Shown here: in pieces, positions 53,496 to 62,413 of the stretch
How positions within the stretch are numbered: the first letter of the stretch is position 1
Layout: every line of letters begins with the position of its first letter
NCBI RefSeq assembly: GCF_041240605.1
Contig: NZ_CP162487.1
Coordinates: 999,001 to 1,063,000, forward strand
Reading direction: 5' to 3'
Length of the DNA stretch: 64,000 nt
From: Xanthomonas sp. DAR 80977
GTDB lineage: Bacteria > Pseudomonadota > Gammaproteobacteria > Xanthomonadales > Xanthomonadaceae
Made by a program: the position numbers and the translations under genes
Notes under the pieces: generated by a model
What the model was told of the DNA's origin: nothing
Seen by the model: only the letters and a program-made list of their open reading frames with translations
The model's database searches: none

Positions 53496-54574
53496 CCGCG
53501 TTTCGATCGCTTCGCGCCGCGCTGCTGCTGCTGCTGGGCTGCGTGCTGTTCCACCACGCCACCGCCGCGCCCGGCGACATCCGCCGTTTCCCGGCGCAGG
53601 GCGCGGCCACGGCGCAGCTGTGCATCCAGGGTTCGACCGACATCGAGGTGTTCGCCGCGGTGATCGGCGACTACCAGCGGCTGCATCCGCGCACCGAGGT
53701 GGTGTACCAGGACGTCATCGCCTGGGACATGTACCAGCGCTACCTGCATCCGCGGCCCGGGGCGCGCTGCGCCGACCTGTTGATCAGCGCCAGCATGGAC
53801 CTGCAGACCAAGCTGGTGAACGATGGCCACGCGCTCGCGCACCGCTCGCCGCAGACCGAGGCGTTGCCGGCGTGGGCGCAATGGCGGCACGAGGCGTTCG
53901 GGATCAGCTACGAGCCGGTGGCGATCGTCTACAACAGGACGCGGCTGCCGGCGGCGCAGGTGCCGCGCACGCGCCGCCAGCTGCTGGAACTGCTGCGCGC
54001 GCCGGGCCTGCCGCTGCGCGGCCGGATCGGCACCTACGACGTGGAGCGCAGCGGCGTCGGCTATCTGTTCGCGACCCAGGACGGGCAGATCGGCAGCATG
54101 GCCGGCGCGTTGCTGGCGGCGATGGGCGACAACCAGGTGGTGCTGGAGGAGCGCACCGGCGTGCTGCTGGACCGGGTCAGCCGCGGCGAACTGCTGCTGG
54201 CCTACAACGTGCTCGGGTCCTATGCGCAGGCGCGCATCGACGCCGGCGCGCCGCTGGCGATCGTGCAGCCGGAGGACTACACCCTGGTCGCGCTGCGCAC
54301 CGCGGTCATCCCGCGCGATACGCCGCATGCGGCCGAGGCGCGCCGCTTCCTCGACTACCTGCTGTCGCCGCGCGGCCAGCAGGTGCTGTCGCGCGAGGCG
54401 CGGCTCAAGCCGATCCTGCAGCTGCCCGCTGCCGGTGGCGCCGTGCCGGCGGCGTCGCCGGCGTTGCGCCCGATCGCGCTGGGGCCGGGCCTGCTGGTGT
54501 ACCTGGACGCGCTCAAGCGCCGCCAGTTCCTGGATGCCTGGCGCAGCAGCATGCGCCGCAAGCCGCCGCGCTGA
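53492..54574 (+). CDS. Periplasmic solute-binding protein coupled to the sensor kinase
   Basis: This 360-aa protein has a signal peptide (about residues 1-25, ending ATAA) and the type-II periplasmic-binding layout of ferric-ion or small-anion binding proteins. Features include 'QLCIQGSTDIEVFAAVIGDY', 'EAFGISYEPVAIVYNRTRLP' and 'LLAYNVLGSYAQARIDAGAP'. No ABC permease or ATPase genes are next to it. Its ATG overlaps the kinase stop (ATGA). I infer that it acts as a sensory accessory to the TctE-like kinase, not as a transporter component. A scattered ABC transporter elsewhere is the alternative. Confidence 0.82.
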   Translation: MTAFRSLRAALLLLLGCVLFHHATAAPGDIRRFPAQGAATAQLCIQGSTDIEVFAAVIGDYQRLHPRTEVVYQDVIAWDMYQRYLHPRPGARCADLLISASMDLQTKLVNDGHALAHRSPQTEALPAWAQWRHEAFGISYEPVAIVYNRTRLPAAQVPRTRRQLLELLRAPGLPLRGRIGTYDVERSGVGYLFATQDGQIGSMAGALLAAMGDNQVVLEERTGVLLDRVSRGELLLAYNVLGSYAQARIDAGAPLAIVQPEDYTLVALRTAVIPRDTPHAAEARRFLDYLLSPRGQQVLSREARLKPILQLPAAGGAVPAASPALRPIALGPGLLVYLDALKRRQFLDAWRSSMRRKPPR

Positions 54575-54592
54575 GGCGCCGGCGGCGGGCGC

Positions 54593-57500
54593 TCAGCGCG
54601 CGAAGCGCGGCGCCTGCGCGGTGGAGTGCAGGATGCGCACGCTGTCGCCGAGCTGCTCGGGCGCGCCGCCGGCCAGCAGCGCCTGCACCCGCGGCCGGTC
54701 CGGCGCCGCGCCTGCGCCCAGCCCGACCCAGGCGTTCTTGCCGGCGCCCTTGGCCGCATACAGGCAGCGGTCGGCCAGGCCCACGCTCTGCTCCCAGTCG
54801 CCCAGCGCCGGCCACGCCGCCACCAGCGGCCACGGCGCGAAGCCGATCGAACAGGTCAGTGCAAGGTCGCGCTGTTCCAGGACGAAGCGCCGCTCGGCCA
54901 CCGCCGCGCGCAGGCGCTCGGCCAGCGCCTCGGCGGCGCCGTTGCGCTGCAGGCGGGTGACCAGCAGGAATTCCTCGCCGCCCCAGCGCACCAGCAGGTC
55001 GCGTTCGCCGCACAGCGCGCGCAGGCTGTCGGCGCAGTGCACCAGCGCGGTGTCGCCAGCCTGGTGGCCATAGTCGTCGTTGATGCGCTTGAAGTTGTCG
55101 ATGTCGATCATGAAGAAATACAGCGCATCGGCGCTGCTGCCGGCGTCGAGCTGGGCGAGCAGCGCCGGGCATTCGCGGGCCAGCCAGTCCTGCAGTTCGC
55201 GGCGGTTGGAGACCCGGGTCAGCGGATCCAGGCGGGTGGCCGCCTCCAGCTGCGCATTGCTCTGCAGCAGCTGCTGGTTGGCGCGCTCCAGCTGCCGCGT
55301 GCGCTCGGCGACGGTGAGGTTCAGCAGTTCCACCATGTCGCGCTCGCGGTTGACCGTGCGGCGCACGCGCTGCGCGGCCAGGCCGAGCAGCAACAGGCCC
55401 AGCAGTGCGTAGCCGGCATAGGCCAAGGGATGCCGCCATGGCGGCGGCCGCACCTGGATCCGCAGCGTGCGCGCCGCGCCGAACTGGCCGTCGCGCCCGG
55501 CCGCCTGCACCTCCAGCGTGTAGCGGTCCGGTGGCAGGTGGCTGACCGAGAACTCGCTGTGCGCCGTCTGCGGATAGACCCAGCCCTTGTGCAGGCCATC
55601 GACCCGGTAGCGCAGCCGCGCGGTGCCCGGCGCGGTGAAGTCGATCGCGGTCATGCCCAGGGTGAACACGTTGTCGCGGTAGTCCAGCGCGATGTCGTGG
55701 GCATACACCACGTCGGTCTCGCTTTGCCGCTCGCCGCCGTCGCGGCCTTCGCTGGCGTCGAGCACGTGCAGGTCGGTCAGCACCGCGCGTGCCGGCGCGC
55801 TGCGCAGCGGCAGCTTGCCCGGGTCGATCACGTCGACGCCCTGGGTGCCGCCGAAGTACAGCAGGCCGCGGCTGTCGCGATAGCCGCGGCCGCTGTTGTA
55901 TTCCTGGTTCTCCAGGCCGTCGCGGCTGCCCAGGTTCTGCACGATGCGGGTCGCCGGATCGAGCACGCTCAGGCCGTTGTTGGTGCTCAGCCACAGCCGT
56001 CCCTGCGCATCCGGCAGGATGGTGTAGATGACGTTGCTGCTCAGGCCTTCGCGGTCGGTGTAGCGCACGGCGAGGTCGTGCTTCAGGTCCACCTGGTACA
56101 GGCCGCCGGAAAACGTGCCCAGCCACAGCACGCCGTCGCGTTCGTACATCGACCACACCGACGGGTACAGGCCGGCGCCACCGGGGCGATAGGGTTCGGC
56201 CGCGCGATCGCCGCGCATCCGCCACAGGCCGCAGTCGTTGCAGCCGATCCACAGCGTGCCCTGGCTGTCGCGGTACAGCCGGGTCAGCGTGCGCCCGGCC
56301 AGCGGCGCCCAGCGCGGGTCGTCCTGCACGCGGCCGCCGACCACCCGGGTCAGCCCGCGGCGCGTGGCCACCCACAGCGTGTCGCCCTCGCGCAGCAGGT
56401 CGTTCACGTGCGCATCGGCCAATCCTTCCACCTGCGCCAGCGTGCCGTCGCGGTCCAGCCGCCACAGGCCGTGGCGGGTGCCCAGCCACCAGTGCTGGCC
56501 GTCGCCCTCGATGGCGCGCACCATGCGCGCGGCCAGCGCGGCCGGCACCCGCCAGGGCGCGCCGTTGCGGTCGCGCAGCATCAGGCCCTGGTCGGTGCCG
56601 ATCAGCATGCGTTCGCCGTCGCGCCGGATGCTGCGCACGCTGGGGCTGGGCCAGGTGCCGATGTCGTGGAGCTCCTCCTCGTCGTTGCGGATCACCGCCG
56701 ACATCGGCCGCACCCGGTACAGGCCGCCGGTGTAGGTGCCGATCCACCAGGTGCCGTTGCCGTCCTGGTAGAACCGGGTGATGGCGCTTTGCGGCGGCGC
56801 GTCGAAGCGCAGCAGCCGCGGCGTCGCCGTGTCCTTGTCCAGCTGCGTCACCGTGGCGTTGTTGGAACCCACCAGCACGCGTCCGTCGGCCAGGCGGATC
56901 AGTGCGCTGAGATCGCTGTGCCGGGTCAGCAGTTGCTGCGTGCTCCAGTGCGCGAGCGTGCCGCCTTGCGCGTCGAGCTTGAACAGTCCGGCGCTGGCCG
57001 AGGCCAGCCACAGGCCTTCCGGTCCGGATTGCAGGCCCACGCATTCGTCGATGCCCGGCGGCGCGGGCAGCGCCTGGCGCGCGGTCGCGCTGAGCAGCCA
57101 TAGCCGGCAGCGCCGGTCCAGCGCCACCGCGCGCTTGCCGTCGGGCATCCAGGTCAGGCCGACCACCGGCGCATCGCCGCCCAGCGGCAGCACCCGGCTC
57201 ACCGCCGCGTCGATGCGGTCGATGCCGTGCTCGGTGCCGAGCCAGGCGCCGCCCTGCGGATCGACCAGGATGGTCATGACCCGGTTGTGCGACAGGCCCT
57301 GCGCCATGCTCAGCCGGTGCCGCCGCCAGGTGGCCAGTTCGATCACTTCCAGGCCGGCGTCGTTGGTGCCCAGCCACAGCCGGGTGCCGCGCGCCTCGAA
57401 GGCGAGGCTGTCGATGCTGCTGCTGAGCAGGCTTTGCCGGTCGCTGGCGTTGAGTTCGTGCCGGTAGACCCGGAACAGATGGCCGTCGAAGCGGTTGAGG

Positions 57501-57742
57501 CCTTCCTGCGTGGCCAGCCACAGGAAGCCCTGGTCGTCGCTCTGCAGCGCGTTGACGGTCAGCTGCGACAGGCCATCGTCCAGGCCGAAATGCTCCAGGC
57601 TGCTCGGCAGATCGGCGTCGTCGCTGGCGCTGGCCGGCGTTGCGGCCACGGCCGCGCCCGGCGCCAGCAGCACCGCCAGCAGCACGCAGCGGCACGCGGC
57701 CGGGCGCACGCCTCGCAGCAGGATCGAAAGGGTCCGGATCAC
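54593..57742 (-). CDS. Propeller-sensor diguanylate cyclase (Reg_prop/YYY/GGDEF)
   Basis: This 1049-aa protein has a signal peptide, about ten two-component-propeller repeats ('FLWLATQEGLNRFDGHLFRV', 'GTLWIGCNDCGLWRMRG', 'GRLWLSTNNGLSVLD'), a Y_Y_Y domain near residue 700-770 and a transmembrane segment near 775-800. A coiled coil ('ERTRQLERANQQLLQSNAQL') leads to a C-terminal GGDEF domain with GGEEF in 'LVRWGGEEFLLV'. It should make c-di-GMP in response to a periplasmic sugar or peptide ligand bound by the propellers. The inhibitory RxxD site five residues before GGEEF is not present (it reads 'GERD'), so product feedback is probably lost. Confidence 0.9.
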   Translation of the reverse strand: MIRTLSILLRGVRPAACRCVLLAVLLAPGAAVAATPASASDDADLPSSLEHFGLDDGLSQLTVNALQSDDQGFLWLATQEGLNRFDGHLFRVYRHELNASDRQSLLSSSIDSLAFEARGTRLWLGTNDAGLEVIELATWRRHRLSMAQGLSHNRVMTILVDPQGGAWLGTEHGIDRIDAAVSRVLPLGGDAPVVGLTWMPDGKRAVALDRRCRLWLLSATARQALPAPPGIDECVGLQSGPEGLWLASASAGLFKLDAQGGTLAHWSTQQLLTRHSDLSALIRLADGRVLVGSNNATVTQLDKDTATPRLLRFDAPPQSAITRFYQDGNGTWWIGTYTGGLYRVRPMSAVIRNDEEELHDIGTWPSPSVRSIRRDGERMLIGTDQGLMLRDRNGAPWRVPAALAARMVRAIEGDGQHWWLGTRHGLWRLDRDGTLAQVEGLADAHVNDLLREGDTLWVATRRGLTRVVGGRVQDDPRWAPLAGRTLTRLYRDSQGTLWIGCNDCGLWRMRGDRAAEPYRPGGAGLYPSVWSMYERDGVLWLGTFSGGLYQVDLKHDLAVRYTDREGLSSNVIYTILPDAQGRLWLSTNNGLSVLDPATRIVQNLGSRDGLENQEYNSGRGYRDSRGLLYFGGTQGVDVIDPGKLPLRSAPARAVLTDLHVLDASEGRDGGERQSETDVVYAHDIALDYRDNVFTLGMTAIDFTAPGTARLRYRVDGLHKGWVYPQTAHSEFSVSHLPPDRYTLEVQAAGRDGQFGAARTLRIQVRPPPWRHPLAYAGYALLGLLLLGLAAQRVRRTVNRERDMVELLNLTVAERTRQLERANQQLLQSNAQLEAATRLDPLTRVSNRRELQDWLARECPALLAQLDAGSSADALYFFMIDIDNFKRINDDYGHQAGDTALVHCADSLRALCGERDLLVRWGGEEFLLVTRLQRNGAAEALAERLRAAVAERRFVLEQRDLALTCSIGFAPWPLVAAWPALGDWEQSVGLADRCLYAAKGAGKNAWVGLGAGAAPDRPRVQALLAGGAPEQLGDSVRILHSTAQAPRFAR

Positions 57743-57853
57743 GTCACCCTATCGGCCGGCGGCGCGAGGGCTTGAATGCCGCCGCTGCCGGGGCGGTGCG
57801 TTTCCTGGCCGCGCGACCGGCACGCCGGCGGCCGCGCATGCCAGACTGTAGGC

Positions 57854-58492
57854 ATGGATGCGCCCACGATTCTGGTCGCCGACGACCATCCCCTGTTCCG
57901 CGCCGCGGTGCTGCACGCGCTGCGCCAGGCCTTGCCGCGCGCGCGGGTGACCGAGGCGGCCAGCGCCGCCACCCTGGACGCCGCGCTGGCCGCGCAGGCC
58001 GACGCCGACCTGGTCCTGCTGGACCTGGCGATGCCCGGCGCGCGCGGGTTTTCGGCGCTGCTGCACGTGCGCGGCGAACGCCCGGACGTGCCGGTGGTGG
58101 TGATCTCCTCCAACGACCATCCGCGGGTGATCCGCCGCGCGCAGCAGTTCGGCGCGGCCGGCTTCATCCCCAAGTCGTCGCCGGCCGAGACCATCGGCAT
58201 CGCGGTGGCGGCGGTGCTCGACGGCGGCACCTGGTTCCCGCCGCTGACCGCCGCGCGCTCGGAGGCCGACGCGCAACTGGCCGCGCGCCTGGCGCAGCTG
58301 ACCCCGCAGCAGTTCCGGGTGCTGCTGTGCCTGGCCGACGGCCTGCTCAACAAGCAGATCGCCTACGAGCTGGGCCTGGCCGAGAACACGGTGAAGGTGC
58401 ATGTGACCGCGATCCTGAAGAAGCTCGAATGCCACAGCCGGACCCAGGCCGCGGTGCTGGTCAAGGCGCTGGAACCGGAAGGCGAGGCCTGA
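57854..58492 (+). CDS. NarL/LuxR-type response regulator
   Basis: This 212-aa protein has a receiver with phosphoacceptor Asp57 in 'DLVLLDLAMPGARG' and the conserved Lys in 'GFIPKSSPAETI'. A LuxR helix-turn-helix follows: 'LTPQQFRVLLCLADGLLNKQ' and 'AYELGLAENTVKVHVTAILK'. It resembles the AgmR/ErbR/CrbR group that controls alcohol or acetate metabolism together with hybrid kinases. The hybrid kinase at 59496 is the natural partner although it is separated by a small gene and a repeat block. Divergent from the diguanylate cyclase with 111 bp between them. The ATG at 57854 is preferred because the upstream reading is Arg/Pro-rich. Confidence 0.88.
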   Translation: MDAPTILVADDHPLFRAAVLHALRQALPRARVTEAASAATLDAALAAQADADLVLLDLAMPGARGFSALLHVRGERPDVPVVVISSNDHPRVIRRAQQFGAAGFIPKSSPAETIGIAVAAVLDGGTWFPPLTAARSEADAQLAARLAQLTPQQFRVLLCLADGLLNKQIAYELGLAENTVKVHVTAILKKLECHSRTQAAVLVKALEPEGEA

Positions 58493-58608
58493 ACCGCGGC
58501 GCGGCCGTCGGCCGTGCGCTGCGCCGGGAGCGTTTTCCGCCGCGCCCGGATACGCGATGCTATGCACTGGCGCCCGCGCTTCCTGCGGGCGGAAAGGACC
58601 CCCGGACC

Positions 58609-58950
58609 ATGCCCATCCGCAACGAGCAGATCGCCTACTACCCGTTCCTGCAGGAAATGCTGGACGACGACTACTTTCCTTCCTTCCTGGTCGGCAAGGG
58701 CCAGAAGATCCTGTTGCGGCTGTGCGAGGCGATCGAGGCGCAGGCCCCGGCCGACCTGCCGGCGCTGTACCGGCTCACCCACGCCGCCACCGAGGAATTC
58801 AACGCGCTGGCGCTGGAGTTCGAGGCGCACGACAGCGAGATCGAGACCGCCGCGCGCGACAACATCGGCGTGGATTTCCTGTACATCGCCAAGACCTACG
58901 GCTTCGACGCCGCCGATGCCGAGGAGCTGATCGCGCCGCGCGAGTGGTGA
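58609..58950 (+). CDS. DUF5713 family protein, 113 aa
   Basis: This small protein reads 'MPIRNEQIAYYPFLQEMLDD' at the start and 'YFPSFLVGKGQKILLRLCEA', 'LYRLTHAATEEFNALALEFE' and 'DNIGVDFLYIAKTYGFDA' further on. These are the family's conserved helices. DUF5713 proteins are small, soluble and of unknown function. The ATG at 58609 is preceded by GGAAAGGACC, a fair ribosome-binding site. It follows the regulator by 116 bp and may be read through from it. The Cys in 'LLRLCEA' is not obviously catalytic. Confidence 0.8.
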   Translation: MPIRNEQIAYYPFLQEMLDDDYFPSFLVGKGQKILLRLCEAIEAQAPADLPALYRLTHAATEEFNALALEFEAHDSEIETAARDNIGVDFLYIAKTYGFDAADAEELIAPREW

Positions 58951-58997
58951 GCGAGGCGGTGGTGGATCGGGCGTCGGTGGGGGCTATGCACGCGGCT

Positions 58998-59497
58998 GTT
59001 CCCTTCTCCCACCGGGACCATGGCCCCCCCCCCCCTTTTTTTGGGGGGAAGATGGCCCGCAGGGGCGGATGAGGGTACGGGCGCAGCCTCGTGCACCCAA
59101 CCTCCGCGAGGCGCTTCGCGCCGGACCCTCACCCCAACCCCTCTCCCGACGGGGAGAGGGGCTAGCGCTTTTCCTTCTCCCGTCGGGAGAAGGTGCCCCG
59201 CAGGGGCGGATGAGGGTACGGGCGCAGCCTCGTGCACCCAACCTCCGCGAGGCCCTTCGCGCCGGACCCTTACCCCAACCCCTCTCCCGAGGGGAGAGGG
59301 GCTAGGCACGCCGCGGCTGTTCCTCCTCCCCTCGGGACCATGGCCTCCTTTTGGGGGGAAGGTGCCCCGCAGGGGCGGATGAGGGTACGGGCGGAGCCTC
59401 GTGCACCCAACCCCGCGAGACGCTTCGCGCCTTACCCTCACCCCAACCCCTCTCCCGGGGGGAGAGGGGCTATGTACGTGCGGACGGGAGAGGGGCT
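58998..59497. repeat. Triplicated CCCTCACCCCAACCCCTCTCCC repeat block
   Basis: Three copies of a unit of about 140-170 bp share 'GCAGGGGCGGATGAGGGTAC' (at 59060, 59201 and 59370), 'GCCTCGTGCACCCAACC', a GCGAGGCGCTTCGCGCC hairpin and 'CAACCCCTCTCCC' with its inverse GGGAGAGGGG. It occupies the whole gap between the DUF5713 gene and the convergent hybrid kinase. A homopolymer junction of 12 C, 7 T and 6 G lies at 59024-59048. Units of this type are frequent in Xanthomonas-like genomes and may terminate transcription. Confidence 0.85.
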
Positions 59498-62168
59498 AGT
59501 GCGCCGGCGGGAGCGGGGCTTGGCCGCGGCGCAGCAGCATCTGCGTCATCAGCGCGCGCAGTGCCGGCGCGCGCACCGGCTTGGCCAGGAAGCCCCAGCC
59601 GCGTTCCTGGGCCAGTGTGCGCAGCGCCGGATCCGGTTCGGCGGTGACCAGGACCACCCGCGGTTCGGCGTTCCAGCGCGCGCACAGCTGGGCGAACAAG
59701 GCCGGGCCGTCGCGCTCGCCCATGCGCACGTCCAGCAGCACCAGTTCCGGCGCCTGCGCCGGCTGCGCCGCGGCCAGCGCGTCCTCGGGGCCGGCGGCCA
59801 GCTCCACCCGGCATGCCCAGCGTTCCAGCAGCGCGCGGCTGGCCTCGCACACGCGCGGGTCGTCGTCGATGCACCACACCCGGCAGCCGTGCAGGATCGG
59901 GTCGTCGCCGTTGTCGCTGGCCACCGCGGTCGGCGGCTGCGCCTGCGCCGCGGCGGCGCGGTCGCCCAGCGCCACGGTGACCGCGAACACGCTGCCGCGG
60001 CCGAGCTGCGAGCGCAGGCCGATGCGGTGCCCGAGCAGGCGGCCGATGCGCTCCACGATCGCCAGGCCCAGCCCGGCGCCGCGGTCGTGGGCGACGCCGT
60101 CGCCGAGGCGGCGGAACTCCTCGAAGATCTCCTGCTGCAGCGCCTCGGGGATGCCCGGGCCCTGGTCGTGGACCTCGATGCGCAGGCTGTCGCCGTCGCG
60201 GCGGCAGCCCAGCAGCACGCGTCCGCGCGGGGTGTAGCGCACCGCGTTGGACAGGAAGTTCTGCAGGATGCGCCGCAGCAGGGTCTCGTCGCTGCGCACC
60301 GCGGCGGCGGTGGGCACGTAGTCCAGGCGCAGGCCTCGGTCCTCGGCGACGATGCCGAACTCGTGCGCCAGGGTCTGCAGCAGCGGGCCCAGCGCGAAGT
60401 CGCGCACCTGCGTCTTCAGCGTGCCCGCCTCCAGCCGCGAGATGTCCAGCAGGCTGTTGAGGATCGCGTCCTGCGCGACCAGCGCGTTGTCGACGTGGTC
60501 GGCGATCTGCCGCGCGTCGGCGTCGTGCAGCTTGCCGCGCAGCGCCGAGACGAACATGCGCGCGGCGTTGAGCGGCTGCAGCAGGTCGTGCACCGCCGAG
60601 GCGACGAAGCGGGTCTTGTAGCGGTTGGCGTTCTCGGCCTCGCGCTTGGCATCGGCCAGGTCGCGGGTGCGCTCGGCGACGCGGTGCTCGAGCGCGTCGG
60701 CCAGCGAGCGCAGTTCGCGCGCGGCGTTCTTGTAGCTGGTGATGTCGGCATAGCTGGTGACGAAACCGCCGTCGGGCAGCGGGTTGCCGCGGATCTCCAG
60801 CACCGTGCCGTCGTCCTTCTCGCTCTCGCGCATGTGCGGGCGGCCGCTGCGCAGATGGTCGAGGCGGCGCTGGATCGCCGCTTCCACCGGACCGGGGCCG
60901 AGCAGGCCGCGGCGCGCGTTGTGGCGGAACACGTCCTCGATCGGGCGGCCGATGCGGATCAGCTCCGGCGGGAAGCGGAAGATTTCCAGGTAGCGCGAAT
61001 TCCACGCCACCAGGCGCAGCTGCGCATCGATGATCACCACGCCCTGCGGCAGATGCTCCAGGCTGCGGCTGAGGCCGGTATCGGCCTGCTGCGCCGCCTG
61101 CACCACGCCGTCCTGCGCGGTGCGCAGCTCCTGCGCGTGCTGTTGCAGCAGCGATTCCAGTTCGCGCCGGCTGCGCTGGCGCAGGCGTGCCAGGCGCTGG
61201 CGCTGCTGGAACAGCAGGCCCAGGAACACCAGCGCCAGCCAGATGCCGGCCGCGGCCAGCGCGGCGGCGCGGCCGGCGGCGCGGCTGTCGCCGATGTCGT
61301 GCAGCAGGTGCAGGCGCCAGCCGCTCTCCGGCAGCGGCATGCTCTGCCACAGCAGCGGTTCGCGCTGCGCCGGCGTGTCGATGCGCATCACCTGGCCACC
61401 GTCGTCCAGCGTGGCCAGGCGGCGCCGCTGCGCCGGCAGCAGGGTCTGCCGCGCGTACTGGCGGGTGGCGAGCAGTTCCTCGCGTTCGCGGGCGCTGAGC
61501 GGCTGCAGCTGGCGGTAGCGCCAGGCGTCGCGGCTGGACAGGAACACCACCCCGTGGCGGTCGCTGACCAGCACCACGTCCGGCACGCGCAGCCATTCGC
61601 GCTCCAGCGCGGCCAGTTCGATCTTGATCACGATCACGCCGAGGGTGCGCCCGTCGGCGTCGCGGATCGCCTGCGACAGGAAATAGCCGGGCACGCCGGT
61701 GGTCATGCCGATGCCGTAGAAACGGCCGCTGCCCTGTGCCAGCGCCTGCTTCACGTAGGGACGGAAGCTGTAGTCGGCGCCGACGTTGCTGCTGGCCAGG
61801 CGCCAGTTGCTGGCGGCCACGGCGACGCCGTCGGCGTCGATCAGGGTCAGCGTCGAGGAGCGGGTGACGTCGTTGGCGCGTTCCAGCTTCAGGTTCAGCC
61901 GCTGGTGCGCGGCCGGGTCCAGCGGCTGGGTCAAGGCGTCGCGCAGTTCCGGATCCAGCGCCAGCACCTGCGGCAGGGTGCGGTAGCGGTCGATGCGCTG
62001 CTGCAGGGTCTGCGCGTACAGCTCCAGTTGCTGGCGCAGCTGCCGGCTCTCGGCGCGCAGCGCGCGCTGTTCGGCGAAATGCCCGGCCGACAGCATCGCC
62101 AGCGCCATGCCGCCGAGCACGGCGAGCAGGAGCAGGGCGATGTGGCGATAGCGCGAGGCGGGATACAT
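59496..62168 (-). CDS. Hybrid sensor histidine kinase with periplasmic Cache-like domain and receiver
   Basis: This 890-aa protein has a span at about residues 9-29 and a periplasmic dCache/DctB-like domain at about 40-290 ('STLTLIDADGVAVAASNWRL', 'SFRPYVKQAL', 'GYFLSQAIRDADGRTLGVIV'). A second span at about 297-320 and a coiled coil lead to a PAS domain ('GVVIIDAQLRLVAWNSRYLE'). The HisKA block 'FVASAVHDLLQPLNAARMF', an HATPase ('VHDQGPGIPEALQQEI', 'GAGLGLAIVERIG') and a C-terminal receiver ('LVLLDVRMGERDG') follow. The HDLLQPLNAAR box is typical of NahK/ErcS-type kinases that act with AgmR-like regulators, which fits the regulator at 57854. The signal is probably a carboxylate or similar small molecule. 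Confidence 0.9.
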   Translation of the reverse strand: MYPASRYRHIALLLLAVLGGMALAMLSAGHFAEQRALRAESRQLRQQLELYAQTLQQRIDRYRTLPQVLALDPELRDALTQPLDPAAHQRLNLKLERANDVTRSSTLTLIDADGVAVAASNWRLASSNVGADYSFRPYVKQALAQGSGRFYGIGMTTGVPGYFLSQAIRDADGRTLGVIVIKIELAALEREWLRVPDVVLVSDRHGVVFLSSRDAWRYRQLQPLSAREREELLATRQYARQTLLPAQRRRLATLDDGGQVMRIDTPAQREPLLWQSMPLPESGWRLHLLHDIGDSRAAGRAAALAAAGIWLALVFLGLLFQQRQRLARLRQRSRRELESLLQQHAQELRTAQDGVVQAAQQADTGLSRSLEHLPQGVVIIDAQLRLVAWNSRYLEIFRFPPELIRIGRPIEDVFRHNARRGLLGPGPVEAAIQRRLDHLRSGRPHMRESEKDDGTVLEIRGNPLPDGGFVTSYADITSYKNAARELRSLADALEHRVAERTRDLADAKREAENANRYKTRFVASAVHDLLQPLNAARMFVSALRGKLHDADARQIADHVDNALVAQDAILNSLLDISRLEAGTLKTQVRDFALGPLLQTLAHEFGIVAEDRGLRLDYVPTAAAVRSDETLLRRILQNFLSNAVRYTPRGRVLLGCRRDGDSLRIEVHDQGPGIPEALQQEIFEEFRRLGDGVAHDRGAGLGLAIVERIGRLLGHRIGLRSQLGRGSVFAVTVALGDRAAAAQAQPPTAVASDNGDDPILHGCRVWCIDDDPRVCEASRALLERWACRVELAAGPEDALAAAQPAQAPELVLLDVRMGERDGPALFAQLCARWNAEPRVVLVTAEPDPALRTLAQERGWGFLAKPVRAPALRALMTQMLLRRGQAPLPPAH

Positions 62169-62413
62169 GCGGAGTGGGGCGCGGTCGGGGCGATGCCCGC
62201 CAGCTTAGCGGCAGCGGCGGGCGCGCTGCTGTCGCGGTGTCGCGCAGGCGGTCTCTAGGCGGCCGATGCGGGCGCACGGCGGCCGTCGTGGCCGGGATGA
62301 CGGATGCAAAGCGGCCACGCCGGCCCATGCGGACGGCGTGGCCGCTCTGGCATTTCTTGCGAACGCGCCCCGATCGGGCAAGGCCGATCGGGGCGCCGCT
62401 CAGGCCGTGCGAC

